Below, piece by piece: positions 42,921 to 52,405 of a stretch of 64,000 nt of DNA (position 1 is its first letter; each line of letters begins with the position of its first letter). The translations under genes and the position numbers were made by a program. The stretch lies in the NCBI GenBank assembly GCA_958295715.1, contig OY282371.1, forward strand, positions 62,001 to 126,000. The letters are read 5' to 3'. This stretch comes from an uncultured Dehalococcoidia bacterium. Its GTDB lineage: Bacteria; Chloroflexota; Dehalococcoidia; Lucifugimonadales; GCA-2712585. A model generated the notes under the pieces. The model was not told where the DNA came from, searched no databases, and saw only the letters and a program-made list of their open reading frames with translations.

Positions 42921-44081
42921 GTGGACGTTGAACGGGTGAGAGAGCAGATTCCGGGATGCCGCAGCGCCATTTACATGAACACGGGCTGGTCAGGCCCATC
43001 GCCCAAGGGTGTGGTGGAGGCCATGAAGGACCGCTTGGAGTACGAGAGCTACGAAGGGCCTACAAGTCCGCCCGTCTACGAGAGCGGGCGGGTGATTCAG
43101 CAGGAAGCGAGGGCCGCAGTCGCCTCCCTTCTGAACGTGTCTTCCCATGAGGTGATCCTGACCCAGTGCACCACCGACGGCCTGAACATGGCCTTGAACG
43201 GCCTATCCTGGAGCGAGGGGGACGAGGTGATCACCTTCGGCCTGGAACACAGTTCGGTTCTGGTGCCGGCCTACCGCCTCCAGGAGCGGGGCGTTAGGGT
43301 TAAGGCCCTGCCGCTTCAGCCCGGCGACTCCGGCGAGGATATCCTGGCCAGGGTTGAGGAGGCCATCACCCCCCGCTCTCGGCTGCTGTTCTTCAGCCAC
43401 ATCGAGTACACCTGCGGCCTCCGGATGCCCATTGAGGACCTCAGGGCGCTGACCAAGGCCCATGGCGTCCTGATGCTCGTGGATGGCGCTCAGACCGCGG
43501 GCCACGTCGCCCTGGATCTTCGCGCCCTGGACGTCGACTTCTACTCCATTCCCGGGCAGAAGTGGCTTCTGGGTCCGGATGGAGTCGGAGCTTTCTACGT
43601 TCGAGAGGACCTTATTTCATCCCTCAACCCTGTCAGGGTGTCGGGTCACGCCGCCGTATCCTACGACGACCGCGGAGGCTACGAGTCCAACGCCAACTCC
43701 ATTAACAAGTTTCTGCTCACCACCAGCAGCGCGCCCCTGGCCCTTGGGCTGACCCGCGCCGTGGGTTTCTACCGGGAGTTGGGGGCGGAGGCCGTGGAGC
43801 GGCGCGCCTTGGCCCTGTCTAAGCTGCTCAAGAAGAGCTTGTCGGAGATACCCGGCGTCACCCTGATGTCGCCCACGGAAGACCGGCGCTCCTGCGGCCT
43901 GACCTCCTTCCGGATACGGGGTGTGGACTCCAACGACGCGGTGGCCCGGCTGTGGGACGACCACCGGATAGTGGTCCGCTACGTGCGGGAGCTTTCGTGC
44001 GTTAGGGCGGCGACCCACGCTTTCAACACCGAGGACGAGGTTGGAAGGCTGGCCGCCGCGGTGAGAGGGCTGGCGCAGTGA
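42921..44081 (+). CDS. Class V PLP aminotransferase (cysteine desulfurase-like)
   Basis: About 386 residues. EHSSVLVPAYRLQERGVRV, MLVDGAQTAGHVALDL with the ring-nitrogen Asp, and the PLP Lys in YSIPGQKWLLGPDGVGAFYV are visible, as in the IscS/NifS and isopenicillin-N-epimerase group. No mobile Cys loop of the kind needed by cysteine desulfurases is evident, so the epimerase or aminotransferase side is likely. The start is uncertain: the GTG at 42921 with GGGGGG upstream is preferred, and ATGs at 42828 and 42888 are in frame. No operon partner. Confidence 0.8.
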   Translation: MDVERVREQIPGCRSAIYMNTGWSGPSPKGVVEAMKDRLEYESYEGPTSPPVYESGRVIQQEARAAVASLLNVSSHEVILTQCTTDGLNMALNGLSWSEGDEVITFGLEHSSVLVPAYRLQERGVRVKALPLQPGDSGEDILARVEEAITPRSRLLFFSHIEYTCGLRMPIEDLRALTKAHGVLMLVDGAQTAGHVALDLRALDVDFYSIPGQKWLLGPDGVGAFYVREDLISSLNPVRVSGHAAVSYDDRGGYESNANSINKFLLTTSSAPLALGLTRAVGFYRELGAEAVERRALALSKLLKKSLSEIPGVTLMSPTEDRRSCGLTSFRIRGVDSNDAVARLWDDHRIVVRYVRELSCVRAATHAFNTEDEVGRLAAAVRGLAQ

Positions 44082-44154
44082 GGCGGATGAGGGCGCGAGG
44101 CGTCTAACCCGGCCCGGATGGGCCGGCCAGCGTCCGCTTAGCCAGGAGGAAGAA

Positions 44155-44835
44155 ATGTTAAAGCTTTCAGTAGTCAGTGTCTTGTTAGTTGGGATCTTAG
44201 TAGGTTGTGGGAGTCAGGCAGCTGCTCCAACAGTAGTCACCACTCCGGTTCCCACTGAGACAACTGCTCCGGCTCCTACTGAGATGACCACTCCGGTTCC
44301 TACTATAGATGTATTGCCACCTGAAATTCTATGGGGCCTAGAGTTAGATCAGGTTCAAGACGTACTCATGGAGTTCGACTCAGTTAGGTATAGTTTTGGA
44401 GACTCCACCTTCCATATCGCTGAGTTTGTGAACGCGTCTCAGGCGGATTACAACAAGGTAGTCTCTCCGGATGGAGAGGTGACTTATGATTGGGAGGGAG
44501 GGGTCTTCAATAAGTACTCACCCGAGAGAGAGAGATTTGATACTCCTCCATTTGAGATAGAAGGTCTGGGTTACTATGAACTCTATAACCCAATGAGTTT
44601 AATGGAAGTCTTGCATAAGGAAATAGAGTCAGTTGAGGTAACTACTCTAGGAGGAGAATACTTAATCTCGTTGGTCTCAGAAGAAGATACCGGCTATTAC
44701 CTACCTCCGGGAAAGTATGAGATCAACGTCTCAGTGAGTCCCAGCGCTAAGCAGATAACCTCGACTGAGATAGTTATAGATGGAGAAAGGACCGTTACTT
44801 CTGATTGGGAGTATGGAGCAGAATTAGAGAGGTAG
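44155..44835 (+). CDS. AT-rich putative lipoprotein
   Basis: 226 residues. A signal peptide (LKLSVVSVLLVGILVGCG) ends in the lipobox LVGC with Cys18, followed by a Thr/Pro-rich linker (TTPVPTETTAPAPTEMTTPV) and an acidic globular domain of unknown family. AGGAGGAAG precedes the ATG at 44155. Codon use is clearly more AT-rich than most neighbours and the gene sits directly beside the CRISPR array, which suggests transfer. Function is unknown. Confidence 0.7.
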   Translation: MLKLSVVSVLLVGILVGCGSQAAAPTVVTTPVPTETTAPAPTEMTTPVPTIDVLPPEILWGLELDQVQDVLMEFDSVRYSFGDSTFHIAEFVNASQADYNKVVSPDGEVTYDWEGGVFNKYSPERERFDTPPFEIEGLGYYELYNPMSLMEVLHKEIESVEVTTLGGEYLISLVSEEDTGYYLPPGKYEINVSVSPSAKQITSTEIVIDGERTVTSDWEYGAELER

Positions 44836-44943
44836 AAAAGAATTAGACTCTAGACAGACGGCCGTACTCTTTTATTGGACTCCTCAGCTTTGGAATCTTA
44901 GCGGCTCCTTTCTTTTTGACCTCCTTCGTTGGGAGTATACATA

Positions 44944-45276
44944 GGTCCATCCCCGCCCATGCGGGGGAGCCATTGACCATCTGCCTGTAAGCTCAATCCG
45001 CCACGGTTTATCCCCGCGCGTGCGGGGGAACCCCGGGCGGATGGGGGCACGATGACTAAGAAGCGGGTTTATCCCCGCGCGTGCGGGGGAACCACGGAAC
45101 CTTGGGGCACGACCCCCAGGACCACCGGTTTATCCCCGCGCGTGCGGGGGAACCACGGAACCTTGGGGCACGACCCCCAGGACCACCGGTTTATCCCCGC
45201 GCGTGCGGGGGAACCACCCCTTCCCGCCGCCGGTGGTGGAGACAATGGGCTTTATCCCCGCGCGTGCGGGGGAACC
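44944..45276 (-). repeat. Leader-distal end of the array with variant repeats
   Basis: The first repeat (44944-44971) reads GGTCCATCCCCGCCCATGCG and then GGGGAGCC. Four repeats (45005, 45066, 45127, 45188) begin GGTTTATCC and the next (45249) begins GCTTTATCC. From 45310 the form GGTCTATCC takes over. The same spacer is present twice (45094-45126 and 45155-45187). Confidence 0.9.
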
Positions 45277-45736
45277 ACTTCGCCCTGTTCCTGCTGGTCA
45301 ATAAGCCGGGGTCTATCCCCGCGCGTGCGGGGGAACCGGGCCTCCGCTCCATGTTGGAGCGCGTGGGATGGGTCTATCCCCGCGCGTGCGGGGGAACCGA
45401 TGCTACCCGCGAGGGCTGCGTCGTGCATGACGGTCTATCCCCGCGCGTGCGGGGGAACCGTCCGGTTGGCCCTCCCAGATGTGCATGTATAGGGTCTATC
45501 CCCGCGCGTGCGGGGGAACCGCGCGGGTATCAAGACTGCGACTGGTCTGCGTGGGTCTATCCCCGCGCGTGCGGGGGAACCGTGCAAGCGTACGCGATAC
45601 GATACCGGCCCCCGGGTCTATCCCCGCGCGTGCGGGGGAACCGAGGCGTCGTCCGAGTCGGCCAGCAGGGGCAGCGGTCTATCCCCGCGTGTGCGGGGGA
45701 ACCTGGTCTTTCGTCGCAAATATGCCTTGTAGGTGC

Positions 45737-45947
45737 GGTCTATCCCCGCGCGTGCGGGGAAACCGAAGCTGCCCTGGGGTACGCAGCCCTTGGTTGCGGT
45801 CTATCCCCGCGCGTGCGGGGAAACCGTCCGCATAGAAGGCCACGGCCTTCCAGTCTGCGGTCTATCCCCGCGCGTGCGGGGAAACCCATGCCGACTTGGC
45901 GGCGGAGTACCCGCACCGGGGTCTATCCCCGCGCGTGCGGGGAAACC
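45737..45947 (-). repeat. Block of four repeats ending GGGGAAACC
   Basis: The repeats at 45737, 45798, 45859 and 45920 end CGTGCGGGGAAACC in place of CGTGCGGGGGAACC. They lie directly to the left of the 234-bp insert. A single repeat at 45676 has CGCGTGTG. After the insert two repeats (46243 and 46304) end GGGGGACCC. Confidence 0.9.
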
Positions 45948-46165
45948 CGTCTCCACCTCTTTTCTCTGGCCTGGCGCGAGTTCTCCCGCCAGGCCTCCAA
46001 CGCCGGCACAAACAGCGCCTCCAACTCTGGCCGCCGTCTCAGGGTCTTGTACAGCGCTCGTCGCGTGATCCTTAGCTCCCGCGCGACCGCCACTTTGGTC
46101 ACCAGGCCCCCACGGTCCCGCACCGCCGCCGCCGCCTGCTCCACCCGCTCTCCTGCACTGCTCAT
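45923..46165 (-). CDS. Captured HTH-like gene fragment inside the array
   Basis: Between the repeats at 45920 and 46182 lie 234 bp in place of a 33-bp spacer. On the minus strand GGGAGGTGAT is followed at once by an ATG (46165-46163) and an 80-codon frame. It begins SSAGERVEQAAAAVRDRGG and contains a probable helix-turn-helix (VTKVAVARELRITRRALYKT) and a basic tail. Its last seven codons and stop (VSPHARG, then TAG) are CRISPR repeat sequence, so the true gene is truncated. It resembles a small phage or plasmid regulator, but I do not recognise the family. Confidence 0.6.
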   Translation of the reverse strand: MSSAGERVEQAAAAVRDRGGLVTKVAVARELRITRRALYKTLRRRPELEALFVPALEAWRENSRQAREKRWRRVSPHARG

Positions 46166-46975
46166 ATCACCTCCCGACGCCGGTCTATCCCCGCGCGTGC
46201 GGGGGAACCGTGAGTAAGTCGTTGCCGCGCTACAGGTCACCGGGTCTATCCCCGCGCGTGCGGGGGACCCGACTTTGGATAGCGTGCTCTCAAGCAAGCC
46301 CGCGGTCTATCCCCGCGCGTGCGGGGGACCCTATAGATAGTCTTGGTTCTTTGTGCAACCTCAAGGTCTATCCCCGCGCGTGCGGGGGAACCGAGGCAAG
46401 GGCGTTCAAGCCGGAAGAATCAACCGGTCTATCCCCGCGCGTGCGGGGGAACCCCACCTTGGCGAGGCCAAGGATTGCCAGCATTGGGTCTATCCCCGCG
46501 CGTGCGGGGGAACCACTGCAACATGCCCATATCTAGACTCCCTTCCCGGGTCTATCCCCGCGCGTGCGGGGGAACCGCCTTGAGGGAGTCCAAATTGCGG
46601 CTCACGGTCGGTCTATCCCCGCGCGTGCGGGGGAACCGTGATGCCGCCCTCCCCGCCCAAGTTGTCAATCGGTCTATCCCCGCGCGTGCGGGGGAACCTC
46701 GGAGGCGCCATCTTGGGGTCCTTCGGAATACGGTCTATCCCCGCGCGTGCGGGGGAACCCGACGGAGAACTGCCCGGAAACAAAGGCGCACAGGTCTATC
46801 CCCGCGCGTGCGGGGGAACCTGCGACAGTGGAGGAGGTTAGGCCGGGGCCGGCGGTCTATCCCCGCGCGTGCGGGGGAACCATGGTCTTATTGACCCTCG
46901 CCAGGGCCCTGTGGGGTCTATCCCCGCGCGTGCGGGGGAACCGTGTAGCTGACTGTGTTGGTATCGCCGTTAGCG

Positions 46976-47005
46976 GGTCTATCCCCGCGCGTGCGGGGAT
47001 AGACC
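46976..47005 (-). repeat. Perfectly palindromic aberrant CRISPR repeat
   Basis: This 30-base repeat starts as usual (GGTCTATCCCCGCGCGT) but its right half is the reverse complement of its left half (GCGGGGATAGACC) instead of GCGGGGGAACC. The arms are 13 bp with four central bases. A normal 33-bp spacer (47006-47038) follows. Confidence 0.92.
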
Positions 47006-50000
47006 CGGCTGGTCCTTCCGGTACATCGACCGGTCTAAGGTCTATCCCCGCGCGTGCGGGGGAACCTTATGGCTGTAGTCATCGCTGGTCCCCATAGCGG
47101 GTCTATCCCCGCGCGTGCGGGGGAACCTTCATCGTGACGGGCGCGTGGACAGCAAGACGGGGTCTATCCCCGCGCGTGCGGGGGAACCTCCCAAGTGTCG
47201 GGGGCCAGAAATGCCGAGAGCGGTCTATCCCCGCGCGTGCGGGGGAACCTTCCCAGGTTCATCCCGCGCTCCTCCTCCTCGCGGTCTATCCCCGCGCGTG
47301 CGGGGGAACCGGGGGCGCCCCGCCGCAACATACCCCCCCTCAGGGTCTATCCCCGCGCGTGCGGGGGAACCCACGATGGTGCAGAAGGTGGTCAATGTCT
47401 AGTCGGTCTATCCCCGCGCGTGCGGGGGAACCGATTTTGTCTTCGCTGACAGACTCGTCAGCGAGGGTCTATCCCCGCGCGTGCGGGGGAACCTAGGGCA
47501 AGGTGAGTCGTCCGCCCGTCATGGTGGGTCTATCCCCGCGCGTGCGGGGGAACCACGGAATGCCAAAGCCGTTCACCTGAGTGAAAAGGTCTATCCCCGC
47601 GCGTGCGGGGGAACCGGATGTTGTAGGCGGCAACGTTCGGGTCAAAGGGGTCTATCCCCGCGCGTGCGGGGGAACCGTGGTTGTTAGGCGCAGTGTGTGG
47701 ACGCTCACCGGTCTATCCCCGCGCGTGCGGGGGAACCTGGCAGTGTCCATTGTGCAAGCGTCGAGTGACCGGTCTATCCCCGCGCGTGCGGGGGAACCTA
47801 TCCCCCCCGCTCTCCCCTTCTCCCGGCGCGCGGTCTATCCCCGCGCGTGCGGGGGAACCTGACGGAACGGGAGAAGACCGCCAAGGCCGCGCGGTCTATC
47901 CCCGCGCGTGCGGGGGAACCAAGACTATTTTGGCCGCCGTCCAAGCCTTCAAGGGTCTATCCCCGCGCGTGCGGGGGAACCCGCGGAGCCGCCCGTCTGC
48001 GCGCCCTAGTGGACGGTCTATCCCCGCGCGTGCGGGGGAACCAGTAGGCCATGAGCCGGCGCAAGGGCGGCCAGAGGTCTATCCCCGCGCGTGCGGGGGA
48101 ACCTAGCCCACGCCGGAGGTGCCGGTGGAGAGCCGCGGTCTATCCCCGCGCGTGCGGGGGAACCCCTGCCACCAAAGTAAACTGAATGGGACCATCGGGT
48201 CTATCCCCGCGCGTGCGGGGGAACCGGCGGCGGCGGCTCCCGGTCTTAGCCATTGGCGGGTCTATCCCCGCGCGTGCGGGGGAACCCAGGCCGGCGGCGC
48301 GCTTGAGCGCGCTCCGCTCGGTCTATCCCCGCGCGTGCGGGGGAACCTGCAAGAGGTCGCCCTATAACCACTGACCTGGCGGTCTATCCCCGCGCGTGCG
48401 GGGGAACCTGCAAGAGGTCGCCCTATAACCACTGACCTGGCGGTCTATCCCCGCGCGTGCGGGGGAACCTCCCCCCCCTCGGTCAAGGCCGCGGTGGAAG
48501 GGGGTCTATCCCCGCGCGTGCGGGGGAACCGCATGGAACCCTCGTCGTAAATCTCCTGTATGTGGTCTATCCCCGCGCGTGCGGGGGAACCGTTGGCGAC
48601 GACATGGGGGAGCCGGTTGGAGTAGGTCTATCCCCGCGCGTGCGGGGGAACCCGAGGGGGGGGAAGGCGTCGAGAGCTGCACGGCGGTCTATCCCCGCGC
48701 GTGCGGGGGAACCTAAGCCGTGCTCCCCACTGGCGAAGTAGACGGAGGTCTATCCCCGCGCGTGCGGGGGAACCCTCAAACTGCTCCTTTAGCCAGTCAA
48801 CGCGGTCGGTCTATCCCCGCGCGTGCGGGGGAACCTCGCCGGTCTCTGACATCTTTTCCAGTGCAGCCGGTCTATCCCCGCGCGTGCGGGGGAACCTCGC
48901 CGGTCTCTGACATCTTTTCCAGTGCAGCCGGTCTATCCCCGCGCGTGCGGGGGAACCTAGAGAACGTGGGCTTCTGGCACAAGCTGCCGGGGTCTATCCC
49001 CGCGCGTGCGGGGGAACCTGGAGGGAACGTTCCCCCAGTCCTTCGAATACGGGTCTATCCCCGCGCGTGCGGGGGAACCTTGTGGCTGTAGTCATCGCTG
49101 CTCCCCATAGCGGGTCTATCCCCGCGCGTGCGGGGGAACCGATATCCGAATGGAGTCTTGGGCCGCGTCAGCGGGTCTATCCCCGCGCGTGCGGGGGAAC
49201 CGGATGGAGAGGAAGCCGACGCCCAAGTGGGAGCGGTCTATCCCCGCGCGTGCGGGGGAACCACGCTTCATCACCTCTCTGCTCCCTGATTTTCCGGTCT
49301 ATCCCCGCGCGTGCGGGGGAACCGGGAGGATAGGGTTCGGAGGTCGGGACACTGCCGGTCTATCCCCGCGCGTGCGGGGGAACCCGGCTCCTGCTGACTC
49401 TGAATAGCGGCCAGCCGGGTCTATCCCCGCGCGTGCGGGGGAACCAGCACAGGACGCACAGGATGAAGCGTGGGAGAAGGTCTATCCCCGCGCGTGCGGG
49501 GGAACCCCCAAGAAGTCCGGGCGGTACGTGGACGTGGAGGGTCTATCCCCGCGCGTGCGGGGGAACCAACCGATGGGCGCTCAGCGACGCCGCCTTTGAC
49601 GGTCTATCCCCGCGCGTGCGGGGGAACCAATCTACCTCCACATAGACCACACCGCCCACGCGGTCTATCCCCGCGCGTGCGGGGGAACCAATGCGTCTAC
49701 CACATAGCCGCGCCAGCCTCCAGGTCTATCCCCGCGCGTGCGGGGGAACCCGCTTCAGTACGTCACCGATGCTGGGAACGGACGGTCTATCCCCGCGCGT
49801 GCGGGGGAACCCCCATCGTCTTTGTCCTTGACACCAGCGCCTCGGGTCTATCCCCGCGCGTGCGGGGGAACCCCGACAACCCGATGTCATTGCCGGCTTG
49901 GATGGGGTCTATCCCCGCGCGTGCGGGGGAACCCCCATCACCGGCTACAAGACCGTGAGCCGCAACGGTCTATCCCCGCGCGTGCGGGGGAACCTTAAAT

Positions 50001-52372
50001 TTCGTGCGCTTGGACCCCGCCCTATCCGGTCTATCCCCGCGCGTGCGGGGGAACCTCTATAGAAAGTCTACCCGTCATCCCGTGGGCCGGTCTATCCCCG
50101 CGCGTGCGGGGGAACCGCCCGTATTATCGGCGGCCGCCATAACCCTATGGGTCTATCCCCGCGCGTGCGGGGGAACCTGATAGGACGGCGCCCGAATATA
50201 TGGCGATACGGGTCTATCCCCGCGCGTGCGGGGGAACCACCGTCCGGAGAAGCCACTGCCACCGGTCCCAAGGTCTATCCCCGCGCGTGCGGGGGAACCC
50301 CCTTCCACATCGTAACCCGCTTTCTCAAGCCCGGTCTATCCCCGCGCGTGCGGGGGAACCGGCGCGATGATACCCGCGCCGGGAAAAGACGGGGGTCTAT
50401 CCCCGCGCGTGCGGGGGAACCCATCCGATTTGCTCCACTATCCCGTTGTAGAGGGGTCTATCCCCGCGCGTGCGGGGAACCCGGGGTGACGCGCCGCGCG
50501 GCGGCGATTTTCGCGGTCTATCCCCGCGCGTGCGGGGGAACCATAGCGCGGCGGGCCTCCCAGGTCCACAGCGACGGTCTATCCCCGCGCGTGCGGGGGA
50601 ACCCATCATCCACGCTATGGCGTGCTCCCCCCGCGCGGTCTATCCCCGCGCGTGCGGGGGAACCATTTCCCACTCACGAGATACACCCTGCGCTACGGGT
50701 CTATCCCCGCGCGTGCGGGGGAACCCAGACTACGATAGCGAAGGGGCTACTCGGGCGGGGTCTATCCCCGCGCGTGCGGGGGAACCCTCCCTCTTGCCCA
50801 CAGTGACATTTTTGACATCGGTCTATCCCCGCGCGTGCGGGGGAACCCGGCGCCACCAGTAGCGCGCCCTCCGACGCGGCGGTCTATCCCCGCGCGTGCG
50901 GGGGAACCTTAGGGCAGACTCCCAGCGCCGGGCCAGAACAAGGTCTATCCCCGCGCGTGCGGGGGAACCTAGTACATTTTCCCGTATAGCCGTCTGTATT
51001 CCGGTCTATCCCCGCGCGTGCGGGGGAACCGTCTTGTAGCTCCGGTGGCGGTGGGGGCAGGGCGGTCTATCCCCGCGCGTGCGGGGGAACCCGCCCATGA
51101 CGCAATGGAGGGAGCGGAGCGGCGGGTCTATCCCCGCGCGTGCGGGGGAACCGCGCCGTTACGCAGGGTGAGTGTCAACGTGGACGGTCTATCCCCGCGC
51201 GTGCGGGGGAACCTCCCCAGTTTGCGGATAGTCAACTGGATGGGCAGGTCTATCCCCGCGCGTGCGGGGGAACCGATTAAGACCTAGCCGCCTCTTCCCG
51301 CAAGGACGGTCTATCCCCGCGCGTGCGGGGGAACCACGGCTGGGACGCCCGTCATGTCCTCCCACCTCGGTCTATCCCCGCGCGTGCGGGGGAACCGCGT
51401 CAAGGAGCCTCAGAACGGGGAGCGATATCGGTCTATCCCCGCGCGTGCGGGGGAACCGGTCTGATTTCCGGTTCCCGTTGTTCCAACTGGGGTCTATCCC
51501 CGCGCGTGCGGGGGAACCCCTATGATGGTCCCTGCGCCGGATAGCCGGGCGGGTCTATCCCCGCGCGTGCGGGGGAACCCGCTCCAAGTTGGCGACGACG
51601 TGGGGGAGCCGGGGTCTATCCCCGCGCGTGCGGGGGAACCGCGGCCTTCTCCGGGCCGCCCACGGCGTCACGCGGTCTATCCCCGCGCGTGCGGGGGAAC
51701 CGTCCGTGGACGCTGGCCGCCCTCCACCGCGGCGGGTCTATCCCCGCGCGTGCGGGGGAACCCGGACTGAGGCGTGTCCCTACAACCCTGCGACGGGTCT
51801 ATCCCCGCGCGTGCGGGGGAACCCGCAGACGGCCCAGCAGTTGATAGATGGCGCGGGGTCTATCCCCGCGCGTGCGGGGGAACCGCGTCGGACGCTGTGG
51901 TAGCCGCCTTGGGTGACGGTCTATCCCCGCGCGTGCGGGGGAACCCGCGACGAACTCTCCATCGGCTACCGGTGGCAGGGTCTATCCCCGCGCGTGCGGG
52001 GGAACCAGATGGGTAGCGCAACCGCCGGGGTGGAACGGGGGTCTATCCCCGCGCGTGCGGGGGAACCGACCTGCGCCAAGTGTCCATACGGCGTCAGGTT
52101 GGTCTATCCCCGCGCGTGCGGGGGAACCCCCCACCGCTCCACCTAGCCGCCGCCCAGCATTGGTCTATCCCCGCGCGTGCGGGGGAACCTCCTTCAAGGG
52201 CAAGTATAGGGTGAATCTGTGGGGTCTATCCCCGCGCGTGCGGGGGAACCTCAAGTGTAAACTCCCACCCTGTGTCCGTTTCCGGTCTATCCCCGCGCGT
52301 GCGGGGGAACCTTGCGCCATGCGGCAAGGGCGGCCTTCTCCTCAGGTCTATCCCCGCGCGTGCGGGGGAACC

Positions 52373-52405
52373 GGGGGCCTCCGGGCTATCCCCGCGTTTG
52401 CGGGG
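52373..52405 (-). repeat. Spacer that is itself a CRISPR-repeat-like sequence
   Basis: This 33-bp spacer contains GGCTATCCCCGCGTTTGCGG, close to the array's own repeat (TCTATCCCCGCGCGTGCGGG) but with TT for CG in the centre and a different start. Both flanking repeats are normal, so it is a true spacer position. Confidence 0.85.

Noticed and set aside
44836-44943. CRISPR leader at the left end of the array
   Set aside because: The repeats decay on this side and the repeat orientation puts the leader on the right.
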